A DNA stretch of 64,000 nt from Sinohyriopsis cumingii. Its lineage: Eukaryota; Mollusca; Bivalvia; Unionida; Unionidae. The position numbers and the translations under genes were made by a program. The DNA lies in NCBI GenBank assembly GCA_028554795.2, contig CM068828.1, positions 14,994,814 to 15,058,813 of the forward strand. The letters run 5' to 3'. This document shows positions 28,499-38,009 of the stretch, piece after piece; position 1 is the first letter of the stretch; every line of letters starts with the position of its first letter. The notes below the pieces were generated by a model. That model did not search any database. It was not told where the DNA came from and worked only from the letters and a program-made list of their open reading frames with translations.

Positions 28499-30136
28499 AA
28501 CATATACGAGGTTATTTACGCGCTGAGTAAAACCGACCCTGTGTCGGTGTGGTTATTTAGCAGCTGTGAAGATTCCGAGTATGATCAATTTGTGAGACCC
28601 AACGGAGAATTATACAGAACAGAATCGTTGCAACAACAAATGAAAAAACTCGCAAAAACGTATATGAGAGATGCTAGCGATGAGCAGTTATTGGTTAATT
28701 GTTTTACAGTTCCAAGTGTTGCCGCTCACGCCGCCAAAGAAAGAAATTCGTGGAGACCAATCCGAAGTCAGTTTCTTTCGGATATACAGCTAAGTTGTGT
28801 CGAGTATGGTCATGGCGGGTTGTGGAATACCCGATATGACTACCGGGATATGATTTCCGTGGATATGATTGCCTGCTACCCAGGAAGCTTTCTTGGGAAC
28901 GGCGAGTGCCGCGAATACTTTGCGCGGTTTGGACATCCCACGAACTCGATGACACGAGTCGCCGCAAACGGCGTTTTACCCGATGCTGACCTGACAGGAT
29001 TTGCTCGTGTGACTTCGTTTGAATTCGCCACGGGACTTCATCCGATTTGTTATGTTTGGTTTGGCAGACATTTCGTCGAAAAGTGCTGGGTACCAATAGT
29101 GTTATTGCGATACATGCGTGACAGCGGTATACTGGTATCGTTGACTGTCAGCGAAGCAATCATATGTTATCGACCGCAGACATCAGTTTGGTTGCCAACA
29201 CCCGAGCATGTTACCCTCGAAGAAGTTATCGGCGAGTATGCACGAGAGTGTCCAAATACCCCGATGGATGTCATTGTCAGTGAGGCTCCTAAAATTCTCA
29301 ATTTTAAACTCAAAAACAGTGAAATCACAGCGAAAGATCTTGGACGAAGAATAATCGGTAAATTTACTCAGGGTGCAGCATTTGATCATAAAATGCATCA
29401 CTCGCGGTTGATTATCGATGAAGCTGAATTGGATTTTATAATCGCCGACGCGGTTGCCAGAGACATATTTTTTAACAGGGAGGATGTGTTCTTGTCCGAC
29501 GGGAAAAAGTTGGGCACAATTGTAAGTTATATCGACGGAGAATCGCCTCAATACACACATTTGAGATCTTCAGTGCTGGCTTATGTTTCTATAAATTTGT
29601 TATCGATGGTAAATCGATTTCCTGGCCCATACCATACTGGTAACGCAGTCAGAGTTGCCACGGATTCATTTTATATCAATAAAAAATATTCAGAATCACT
29701 GACCGGTATAATGAAATTCTGCGGCGGAGATGAATGGAGTTCGTGGAGAATAAAAGCGGAGATGTTACACGAGTATTGTGAATCCGCTGATGTTGCAACA
29801 GAGGATGATTATTATAAATCAACGATGCCAGAAATATCTTCCTCACCATCTGTGGATGATCCAATCACCAGACACAAAACTGTTTATTTGAACGGGCCGG
29901 GCGGGTCTGGTAAAACAACTCGAGCGATTGAATTATTTCGAAATTCAGATATGATTGTGCTAACACCTACACACAGACTTGCCAGAGAGATGAAACAACG
30001 AGGAGTCAGTTCTTGTACTTATCACAGCTTTTTCAAATACAGCGGCGGTACGTGGACGCCAGATCGAATGGGAACAAAATATATCAATGATATAATAATT
30101 TGGGATGAGATATGTACGGTACCGCTGAAACGTTAA
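28499..30136 (+). pseudogene. Fusion replication protein, part 2: PolB-like palm and SF1 helicase N-half
   Basis: The frame runs on from the TGA at 28496 to a stop at 30134-30136; a GTG near 28541 could only re-start it inefficiently. Motif-A-like SVDMIACYPGSF occurs at about 28853-28890. GRRIIGKFTQGAAF (29344-29385) stands where motif B would be. Then LRSSVLAYVSINLL (29564) and VATDSFYI (29653-29676) match the region before motif C and motif C itself, with Ala in place of its first Asp. This suggests a divergent palm of the phi29/Polinton PolB class. It continues as an SF1 helicase: Walker A GPGGSGKTTRA at 29896, LTPTHRLAREM, Walker B IIWDEICTV at 30097. A frameshift near 30120 then breaks the frame. 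Confidence 0.75.
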
Positions 30137-31155
30137 AAACATTTCTTGATTGGCTGTTAACGAAAAATACTGCAGTGATTATGTGCGGCGATCACGGTCA
30201 ACCACCTCCGTTTGTCGGTGCATCTCCGCATGATTGGCTGAGGAATTTTGTTGATTATCACGAAGAAGTGTCTGATGATTACCGAGCACTTGATGCAGCG
30301 CTGAAAGAATTTAAAACACTAATCAGGCTACAACCGAATAAAATTCAATGTGAAATCATGCGCGAGATGATTCCTGAAACTTCGATGAGTGACTTTTTAC
30401 GAGTGTGGAAACCAGACGATTTGATAGTGGCAAGTAGAAAGATAGTCAGAGACACACTTCAACAAGAGCTATTTCGGTTGCAACAAAAAAAGTTTCCAAT
30501 GCTGCCAACGCCGTTATGTTATAGACCAGCTGATACGCGGTTACAAAATATAGATGTTGATATTCCAGGAAAGACAGAGAAACAGAATTTAGTATTGAAT
30601 GATATTGTGTTAGTTGACATCGATGCTGTCGAGGATGCACTAGCGATGAATAAATCCCCGTGGACGCTAGGATACGCTATGACAATTCATTGTTCTCAAG
30701 GACTGACTATTTCAGATACAACTGTCTGGATCATTGATGATCGAATCGAATGGTCAAACTTAGTCTACTTAGCGGTGTCCAGAGTCAGAAGAATATCTCA
30801 ACTGCGAAGAATTGTCTTGAAAAATCCTTCGGATTTTCATTCAAACGCTGATAGCGATGAAAACAACAGCATCACCGATGGTGATGTAATAAGAAAAAAA
30901 CTCACCGGTTACAAACAGAGTGACAAAAAAAATAATCGCGATTTTGATCTTGACGATGACTTCCTTGTTGCGCTGAAACAACAACAGAATAATCACTGCG
31001 CGAGCTGTAACTGCATAATGCTATGGCAGTATTCGAATAAAAATTCAAGACAATTTACCGTAGACAGAAAAGATAACAGTCGCGGTCATACACGTGATAA
31101 TGTCATGTTGACCTGTCTTGAGTGTAATCGACGTCGGGGGGCCAGTGCTAGTTAA
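30112..31155 (+). pseudogene. Fusion replication protein, part 3: helicase C-half and HNH nuclease
   Basis: Homology resumes one frame over, just past Walker B (ETLKTFLDWL at about 30125). Visible helicase motifs: motif III VIMCGDHGQPPP, motif V GYAMTIHCSQGLTI, motif VI VYLAVSRVRRIS. The overall type is SF1, RecD/Pif1/TraI-like. After an Asp-rich linker (30830-30960) with an AAAATCC palindrome, a C-terminal nuclease-like domain has a CASC pair, FTVDRKDNSRGHTRDNV and CLECNRRRG. That fits an HNH finger with two Cys pairs. The gene ends one base before the integrase stop, so the two genes converge. Confidence 0.75.
30821..30837. repeat. AAAATCC-NNN-GGATTTT palindrome inside the fusion gene
   Basis: This copy lies within the reading frame at the helicase-HNH linker. 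It contributes LKNPSDFHS-like residues without breaking the frame. Confidence 0.65.
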
Positions 31156-31156
31156 G

Positions 31157-32110
31157 TCACTTCAGTGATTTTGGCGGCAATTGTGTGTCCTCGGGAATTA
31201 CCTGAAGTTGCTCACGTGTGAATCCGCGTTGAGGAGCAGTTGAATCCAACCTGTAGATTACTGGTCTGCCAGTGGATCTTGTCACGGTGGATATCTTATG
31301 TGTGGTAACACTCCAAATGAGATCAGTCGCTCTTCGTTTACCACCTTCAAGTTCGCCTGGTTCGTATAAATATCTAACTGTGACACTACCCAACACTGGC
31401 TGTGTTGAAATATTATTTCGTTGTATTTGTATATATTTTTTTGTGATCGCGATGGAAGGTTTCATGTTGGTTGTTCGAGTTATTTCATTATTTAGCGCAG
31501 CTATCACGCTTGGTAATCTTGCAACCCATTCGCGCGATCTCGCATCTTGAATGAATTCTTTCGCGTATTGATATCCAAATAACCGCTCAGCAAGTGTTCC
31601 ATTGAATCGCTCAACAATTGCATGATCACGGTGAATTTCAGTGTGTCCTCGTCGTATGGTGACGTTATGTTGTTTCATCAACGATGATACTGCACCTTGA
31701 AATTCTTTGCCAGGATCAACTTGTAATAAGTTTGGCCATCGCAGAGGTCCTCGCCGATAAATTCTTTCAAACGCAGAAGCAACCTCAGATGCTGTTTTAG
31801 TTGTTAACGGTTCCGCATCTTTGCATCTACTGGCAACATCAACTATGGTTAACGCGTACTTGTATGTGCGTCTTCGGATAGTATCATGTGGCAGAAATAA
31901 TATATCAGCCTGATGAACCTCATTTGGTACACTAACATCGAAATGCGCGAAGTGAATTTGTTTGGGGCGCGGTAGATAAATTTGCCATATTGCCTGTCGG
32001 GATAACCAATTTTTGGCAGTAACCGCCGTAACCTTTGCTGCTTCAGCGAGTTTACTAATTGCTGTGTTACCTCTCCAGTATCCGCCTGGGGAATAATAAA
32101 TCGACTCCAT
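31157..32110 (-). CDS. Retroviral-type DDE integrase (rve)
   Basis: 317 residues, intact. Catalytic candidates are Asp69 in HQADILFL, Asp132 in QVDPGKEFQ and Glu167 in HAIVERFNGTLAER, with 34 residues between the second Asp and the Glu, close to the D,D-35-E spacing. A helical N-terminal domain (SPGGYWRGNTAISKLAEAAKVT) precedes it, and the C-terminus (VRYLYEPGELEGGKRRATDLIWS) looks like the SH3-like DNA-binding domain. In Polintons this enzyme inserts the element with 5-6 bp duplications, consistent with the CCTGG seen here. The ATG shares one base with the stop of the upstream phospholipase-like gene (TAATG). Confidence 0.92.
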   Translation of the reverse strand: MESIYYSPGGYWRGNTAISKLAEAAKVTAVTAKNWLSRQAIWQIYLPRPKQIHFAHFDVSVPNEVHQADILFLPHDTIRRRTYKYALTIVDVASRCKDAEPLTTKTASEVASAFERIYRRGPLRWPNLLQVDPGKEFQGAVSSLMKQHNVTIRRGHTEIHRDHAIVERFNGTLAERLFGYQYAKEFIQDARSREWVARLPSVIAALNNEITRTTNMKPSIAITKKYIQIQRNNISTQPVLGSVTVRYLYEPGELEGGKRRATDLIWSVTTHKISTVTRSTGRPVIYRLDSTAPQRGFTREQLQVIPEDTQLPPKSLK

Positions 32111-32609
32111 TATATACCAGTACCTAACGCTAATTTACCTTTCATTGCGGATTTTATCAACCAGGATGCTAACTTTTCCTTGAAAGATTTATCAGGGATG
32201 GCATTTAACGCATGAATTAATTTCACGTCCGCGAGATGGCGCTGTTGCAAATCTTTGCTTCGCTAAGCTACATCATGAGCATGGCACGCGCTATCAATAG
32301 CGTTTATCGGATACTCACCGGGTTTTGGTTGATCCTGAGCATCAAGTCTGATATCAAGTCGGGTTCCTGGACCACAGTAATTATATCCTGGAAGATGTTT
32401 TTCTCCTGGGTATTTAGCCCACGGAGCTCCTGGTAATTTTCCTAACTTGGCTGCGATATCACCTCGGCTTTTTTTAAAATAAATCTAAATTTTTTTGTGC
32501 CGCATCGTTCACACTTGCCTGTAAGCGCTTGTCGATTATTTTTTGTTGTAATTGTTGTTGTATCCGTAGTTGGGGTACGTGCTCGGCATTTCACACAATA
32601 TAAATCCAT
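32110..32609 (-). pseudogene. Zinc-ribbon plus phospholipase-A2-like protein, broken (cryptic gene)
   Basis: From an ATG at 32609 the minus strand reads a small zinc-ribbon: CVKCRART near residue 5 and CERCGTKKFRF near residue 35. A frame change in an A7 tract (T7 on the plus strand, 32469-32475) follows. In the next frame come LPGYNYCGPGTRLD, IDSACHAHDVA (catalytic-type Cys-His-Asp) and, after an in-frame TAG at 32263-32265, RHLADVKLIHAL. The YxYCGPGT/ACxxHD order matches viral-type phospholipase A2 domains known from parvovirus capsids and some Polintons, where they breach membranes. Two lesions make it dead here. Its stop overlaps the integrase start by one base. Confidence 0.75.
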
Positions 32610-32618
32610 ATTTATTTT

Positions 32619-33317
32619 ATGATATATCTAATGTCAAAGACATTTCAAATGGAGATCACTGACTTTTCCGCGACAAAGCGACGAGAACCAATCAAACATA
32701 ACTCAGTGCTATCGAATTCTATCCGAATGATTATCATAGGTCCATCTGGGTCGGGTAAGACACAGTTGTTACTTAATTTGATAATGAAGTGGATGAAGTG
32801 GGATAAATTATATTTGATAGCCCCGTCTGTGGACGATCAGCGGTGTTATCAAGTGCTAAAAGATTTTAACGAGAGTGCAAAAGCAATCAGTGAGAATGAT
32901 GAAAACGTAGTTGAATTCATAACTGATGTCAATGATGCACCTGGCATTGATGACATCGATGGATCAATTAACAATCTAGTTGTGTACGACGACGTGATGT
33001 TGGATAAACAAACAAACCCGGCGAGAATATTTTCCCGTGGGCGGCATAAAAACACTGATGTCATTTATGTGACACAACGTTATACACAAATTCCGAAAGT
33101 GATCAGAGACAATTGTAACATCCTTGCAGTGTTCAACGGAGTTGACGTACACACGTTACGAAATATTCATCAGACTTGGTGCAGCGGTGACATGGACATA
33201 AATAAATTTAAAAATTTCTTTAGTCATGCTCAACGAAAACCACACGGGTTTGTGACGATAAATTTACATGATCCTCGGACACGATATCGAGTTGGGTTAG
33301 ATACATTTTTTAACTAA
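32619..33317 (+). CDS. FtsK/HerA-type packaging ATPase (A32-like)
   Basis: 232 residues, intact, with ATGs at 32619 and 32631 as candidate starts. Walker A is GPSGSGKT at 41-48, Walker B VVYDD at 121-125, and a GRHKNTDVIYVTQRY sensor/arginine region follows at 141-155. The C-terminus NNCHTLR-like middle and RTRYRVGLDTF end match Polinton ATPases. In the family it moves the genome into the capsid. It is the outermost gene before the right TIR. Only 9 bp separate its start from that of the divergent phospholipase-like gene, so their promoters must overlap the coding ends. Confidence 0.92.
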   Translation: MIYLMSKTFQMEITDFSATKRREPIKHNSVLSNSIRMIIIGPSGSGKTQLLLNLIMKWMKWDKLYLIAPSVDDQRCYQVLKDFNESAKAISENDENVVEFITDVNDAPGIDDIDGSINNLVVYDDVMLDKQTNPARIFSRGRHKNTDVIYVTQRYTQIPKVIRDNCNILAVFNGVDVHTLRNIHQTWCSGDMDINKFKNFFSHAQRKPHGFVTINLHDPRTRYRVGLDTFFN

Positions 33318-33574
33318 AAATCCTAAAATATTTTACATGATAGCAACAGAGAGACTGAGCCACCAACGTCGTCGTCGACGTCACCCCGCAAAGAAACATT
33401 TTTTATAGTGAGTTATCGCTCTCGAAATAACCCTTCTAGCCAGAAAAGAGGATTTAGTCATCATAGTTTCTGGATAGAAGGGTTATTTTGTGAAATAAGA
33501 ACTTCTATCAGAAATGTTTTCGATAGATGGTCCTGTTTAACGAAGTGGTTGGTGGGCTCATACTCTCTGCTGCT
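33318..33574 (-). repeat. Right terminal inverted repeat (257 bp)
   Basis: Inverted partner of 17262-17518, ending CTCTCTGCTGCT. About six differences by eye. It contains the same nested hairpin (about 33426-33487). The ATPase stop codon lies at 33315-33317, immediately before its inner edge. Confidence 0.9.
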
Positions 33575-33579
33575 CCTGG
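33575..33579. repeat. Right target-site duplication CCTGG
   Basis: Direct copy of 17257-17261. Downstream, the degenerate minisatellite that precedes the element resumes (33580-33625). Confidence 0.7.
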
Positions 33580-33625
33580 ACGAGAGGTAGTTATCTCCCC
33601 ATGTGGTAACCTAGGGACAGAAGTA

Positions 33626-34510
33626 CTATTTGTAGCACTCTCACCAGGGTCCTTGGAATGGGGTCAAAAGTTAGACTGAATAAAATGTCCATTAAAGTGA
33701 AAAGTTTAACATTTTTCACCAAACTTTGTTTATGTGGTTGTAGCAGAGTTACGTGTAATACTTAGAGAATATCAAATTGTTACACCTGGGTCCTGGGAAA
33801 ACGTTCACGTGGGTTAAGTGATATCAGGGTGCGTCGATATATAATAAAATGCATGTGGGTTGCCTTTGTGAGCCAGTCATGTGGCTCTCGTGTTTCTTTG
33901 TTGGTCAGGTGATTAATGCCTGAATATGCTGTACAATCTGGACATCATTCAATGTATCGTGCCATTCGTTAATTGATAACTGTAGATTTAAACCAAAACA
34001 GCACGTCCAGTGTAATAGATTTCAAGAAAATAGTTAAAAGCAACCTTCAGTCTCAATTCTCTATTGCATATAAAAATCCCAGTTGGGAAAGAGGTTGCTA
34101 AAAGCCATTTACTTTACAAGAGGATGATATAAAGCATGTATATTTTCTAAGACGACGATGATATTTTAACAGAAAAATGTGCACCATAAGGAAAGGAACT
34201 GCTTATATCGAGTCTGTAGCCCGTAATACGCCTACCGTCCTCAACAAACATGGGTTTTACATATAAATGAGGCAAACTTTTACTGCCGAATTACAAGATC
34301 TTACACCATGCTTTCTTGGTCCAAAAGGCTGGCTGTCGAGAATTCACGACACCGAACTTCTGAGTTCATGACCTTCCCTGCTCTAATACGTGTTTTCAAC
34401 TTACTGACGTCCGATCTGGTTAAGCTAGCAAAAGGTTGTGACAGAACTAAAGCTAATGTCACATTAGTGTACTTTATTCAGTAATTTAGGCCACCGGCCC
34501 ATATTACAAA
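33626..34510. other. Non-coding, no recognisable feature
   Basis: Host-like AT-rich DNA with no supported gene. Confidence 0.35.
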
Positions 34511-34517
34511 ATACAAG

Positions 34518-34770
34518 CAGGGACCCCGAGTGGTCGAGTGGTCTAAAGCGCTCACCGTTACGGATCACTGCCATCTCACCTCTGTCTGCATGAGTTCGAG
34601 TCTCAGGCTCGGCTAACGTGGGTATGTGAGAAAGCCTGCCAGTAGCTTCTCGTGGGTCGGTGGTTCTTCCCGGGGTTTTCCAGGGTTCTTCCTCCACCAA
34701 TTATACTGGCCGCCATGTATAGCCTATCTTGTGCTGAAAAATGGCGTTAAACCATACAACAACAAAATAC
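34518..34770 (+). mobile_element. tRNA-derived SINE, family A, copy 3 (full length)
   Basis: Begins GGACCCCGAGTGGTCGAGTGG with pol III A-box-like and GAGTTCGAGTCTC B-box-like sequences. The body has GGTTCTTCCCGGGGTTTTCC and the end GGCGTTAAACCATACAACAAC. It is the best copy in this window for defining the family. Confidence 0.85.
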
Positions 34771-34779
34771 AACACAAGT

Positions 34780-35750
34780 AAATATAAAGTGCGCCATGGT
34801 GTAATGAAATTAAATATGGGTGTTATCCGTCTGTTAAAATTGTTCATCCCTCATGAGTCAAAGTAATATAATATTTAATTTCATTACACCCAGGAAAAAT
34901 AATGTGGATTTGGTAGAAGATGAATTCCATTTGTTGTTTTTTTTTTTTAGCTTATGACCATTTAAGAAAGAAATACTTTAATGAAGTTTATTATCTATCC
35001 ATCTGTTAAAATTGTTCATCCCTCATGAGTCAAAGTAATATAATAATTATTATAAATCATTCTTAATACATCAATTCGGCTATTCGTCCTAGACAATCTT
35101 TGATAACTCGAATCTTTGATAACTCGAACGAATGGTGAGTAATATACTTAGAGGTAGTAACATCTTTATAAAATAATGCACCGATTATTACATACACAAT
35201 TTCCTATAATCGGTGCATCTTCTACCAAATCCACATTATTTTTCCTGCATACCTTACAAGACCTATTATTTCTCTCAATCCTGCTATGTCCACCGGTCTC
35301 TATTTTCAACGCATGTGCTCAGCATCTAAATTTAGCAAGCAACTTCCTAATAAAATATGATAATCCACATGAGGCATTTTCCTGTTCTGTTTCTGTTTTA
35401 TGCATGCTATGATATCACACGTTTATGTGACTTGTTAGTATCACTTTGTTGATATGTTGAATCCTTAATTGTTTGCACAAATAGTGAGAAAAATTGTTTT
35501 GCGTCTCCAATATCTTGATTTAGCTACACACACTGCCAAATAAAGTAAAATTCACGGTTCATGAGGTCTAGTTTACAGATTGTTTCTTTGTCAGACATAA
35601 ATAAAGATGTTGCCCACTATGCTCCCTAAAAAGGTGGCCAGGTCAAATTTACGGTTTCTTTGTGGGGAAGTCAGTAGAGTTAATGTCAGCTGAGCTTGTC
35701 TAGTCAGTGTGTTTTCTTAGTTAATTACTGTAAAACACAAGACGATGGTC
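34780..35750. other. Non-coding DNA with a short local duplication
   Basis: A 50-bp stretch (ATCTGTTAAAATTGTTCATCC... ending AAGTAATATAAT) occurs at about 34827-34875 and again at about 34998-35048. A T11 tract lies at about 34940. No gene is seen. Confidence 0.4.
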
Positions 35751-36366
35751 TCCAAGTTTATCTCATGGACTTACCAAAAACCAATTTTCTAGTAGAATAT
35801 ATTTCTTCAATAACACTTACCCGATCATGATACCATAGAAGAACTACTACTAACTATCAAAACCAGCCCTCCCAAACTATACATTGTAAGCTACAAAGCT
35901 AGAAGTTATCTGCCCACAAAGGTGGCAGTTAGTTCGGGTTATCGCCCTTTAATAACAAGAACGGCGCCAAGTTCCATGAATACTTTAGTTAATACTGGAG
36001 CAGAAGGCACGCTTTCTATATGGAGGTAACTGGCGGGAGGTGGGGGGGTATGTGTATTATGATCGGGAAAATATTACTGCAGAAAGATATTTAACAGGAC
36101 AAAATCGGTTTCTTCTTCAAATACGTTACCAGATAACAATACCTTAGAACAGTTAATATAGGAGGATGGGTTTACATCTTCTAAGGTATAAGAGAGCTTC
36201 TAGATAACCCGACTGGATAACAGACTCCATATGTCGGGAAGCGGCTTCGAAACGGAACCCCCCTCGCAGATACAGCGGAAGTCGTGAAGCCGCGTCCTTA
36301 TGAAGCTGTCGAACGACCCGGGCAATTAACCTGTAGCACCATGGCTAAAAGTCCCACCACGCTGAG

Positions 36367-36370
<4 letters not shown>

Positions 36371-36401
<31 letters not shown>
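36371..36401. repeat. (GT)n microsatellite
   Basis: About 15 uninterrupted GT dinucleotides. Confidence 0.95.
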
Positions 36402-36402
<1 letters not shown>

Positions 36403-36404
36403 TT

Positions 36405-36709
36405 TAGGTTGTTAACGTAGCTTTAACAATTGTTCAGTCATATCGCTATGGTGTCTGCAGTGTGACAGTTTATAGTGATGTTTAGCACTAGGGCATCATG
36501 CCGCAGACATATAGCATGATGTCCCACCCAGTCACATTATCCTGACACCAGGCCGGCCAGTCCTAACACCAAACTCTTAATGCTGAACGCCAAGCGAGGC
36601 AGCTGTTAGTACCATTTTTAAAAGTCTTTGGTATGACTCAGCCGGGGTTCGAACCCGCGACCTCCCGCATCCGAGGCGGACGCTCTACCACTAAGCCACC
36701 GGAGTGGTC
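36405..36709 (-). mobile_element. tRNA-derived SINE, family B, copy 1
   Basis: The minus strand starts GACCACTCCGGTGGCTTAGT and shows a cloverleaf-like head with loop CTCGGAT (Pro-CGG-like anticodon) and GGTTCGAACCCC B-box. The body includes a GTCATACC motif and the tail GTTAACAAC. Other copies: 42143-42439, 46179-46300 and 60025-60305. Confidence 0.85.
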
Positions 36710-37203
36710 TCCGCTGAGGCATTTAGGGATTAAATATCTCCAAGATAAATGTTGGAGAACGTGGACTTGATCTCCATCACAAGGCATAGATAATATCAGT
36801 TTGAGAACAGTTTCTCTCAAATGCAATGATTGTGGCGACTGCACTAACTTCGTAAAGAGATATGCGCAGCAAATTCATTTGATTTGGGGTTATTTCACGA
36901 TATGCTGAACGAATAGCCCACTTTATCCAAGACGAAAGTGACTGTGCTGATACGTTATCCCGTCCCACTTTGAGGGGTAAGTATGTGAGTGATCTCCCTT
37001 GACACAACGGCTCGGTAGTTTTTCAGTACCACTCCAGAACTCGCACTCGATCCTGTAGACGACCTTGTGTTGAAGTGTGCTAAGTATTAGTAGTGTTAAG
37101 TGCTAAACAAAATTGTTTTTAAGAAAACTCAGTCTACAGTCTGTAGCGGCCAATGCAGTTAGTTGGCCAGCTTGAACAATTTAGAGAAACTGTGTTGGGG
37201 TTA

Positions 37204-37960
37204 GATACAATTTTCCACAGCCCAGCGGTATTGGGTATCTCCGCTCCAAAATAAGAATTTTCATCGACATAATCTCTGCTATTTTACCAGATTTCTTATC
37301 TCTCACATAATGCTGCATTAGGGTTTCAAATCCAACAATACAACAGCCTGTTTGTTCAGAGGTATTTTTATGAAATAAATATTTTCATTTTTAAATTTCG
37401 TTTCAGATTCATGTTTATTCAGTTTTTCTTAATCCTTTTAGGACTATATAGCTTTGAAACATAAGATCCAGCAGGGCTAAACTATTTGAGAAAAGGAATG
37501 AAAACTGTATTCTATTTTTAAATTGTCTGTAATTAAGCTTAATATTCTGCCTTGTCCACATTTAAAAATAACGCCAACAAGGGGACTTACCGTTATGCTG
37601 TCTATTTTTGTCCATCTAGTATGTACATCAGACTTGTATTTAACACTATTTTCAGGCACTAAATCACTAAATTGTATATCTAATAACACTTTCCCAGCTC
37701 CAATAATCTGATATGCCTCATAAAATTATCATCAGCACTATAATGAGCCACTATTTCCTGAAGAAAATTGTCATCTGAAAATGAACCATGTTGGGAATCG
37801 GCCATTTGGGGTTTTCTAGGTTTTGCCCATATTTTAAACACAGATTTGTAAAACTACTTTTAATGTCAGAACTTAGAAAGCTTTCTTAACCATACAAATT
37901 CAGTTTTAACAACCATTCATGTCAAGCCAAAGATGCCAGATGTGTAAACAGTTGCCAACA
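37204..37960. repeat. Unclassified dispersed repeat, copy 1
   Basis: Aligns by eye with 53547-54410 across most of its length. The best-conserved block is AATAACACTTTCCCAGCTCC followed by AATAATCTGATAT. Both copies also share the TCAGCCATTTGG/TCGGCCATTTGG stretch and the CAACTATTCATGTC/CAACCATTCATGTC end. No protein domain is recognised. Confidence 0.55.
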
Positions 37961-38009
37961 AGAAAAAGATTTTGTGACAATGTATCATACCAACAAGAAA
38001 GCAATGCAT

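Larger units (their letters stand above)
17262..33574. mobile_element. 16.3-kb Polinton-class virus-like element with PolB-like/helicase/HNH fusion
   Basis: The two ends are 257-bp inverted repeats (17262-17518, 33318-33574) with about six differences by eye, beginning AGCAGCAGAGAG and bounded by CCTGG. Inside are all the hallmark virion genes (major capsid, penton-like, minor virion protein, adenain-type protease, packaging ATPase) and a DDE integrase. It also has a fibre-like gene, an HNH nuclease, a phospholipase-like gene and a large polymerase-helicase-HNH fusion. The usual exonuclease-containing Polinton PolB is absent. Lesions seen: an in-frame TGA in the capsid gene, an in-frame TGA plus a frameshift in the fusion gene, and a frameshift plus TAG in the phospholipase gene. 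The copy is therefore probably not autonomous now, but is young enough that most genes are open. Confidence 0.92.
35760..37060 (-). mobile_element. DIRS-type retrotransposon relic, copy 1 (tyrosine recombinase end)
   Basis: Homologous by eye to 62380-63560. The minus strand at 36720-37060 reads a decayed tyrosine recombinase: a SAQSLSSWIKWAI segment, HQMNLL-like NQMNLLRIS, and YEVSAVATIIAFERNC. Conserved non-coding sequence follows (for example ATAGACTCCATATG and GGAAGTCG). A SINE (36405-36709) is inserted in the middle. The copy is far too eroded to be active. Confidence 0.6.

Noticed and set aside
17262-33574. Bacterial prophage or contaminant origin for the virus-like genes
   Set aside because: The element has Polinton-type TIRs and a target duplication within a host minisatellite present on both sides, so it is integrated in the animal genome.
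36633-36709. A functional tRNA gene
   Set aside because: The tRNA-like part is joined to the same roughly 200-bp body and tail found at 42143 and 60025, so it is the head of a SINE.
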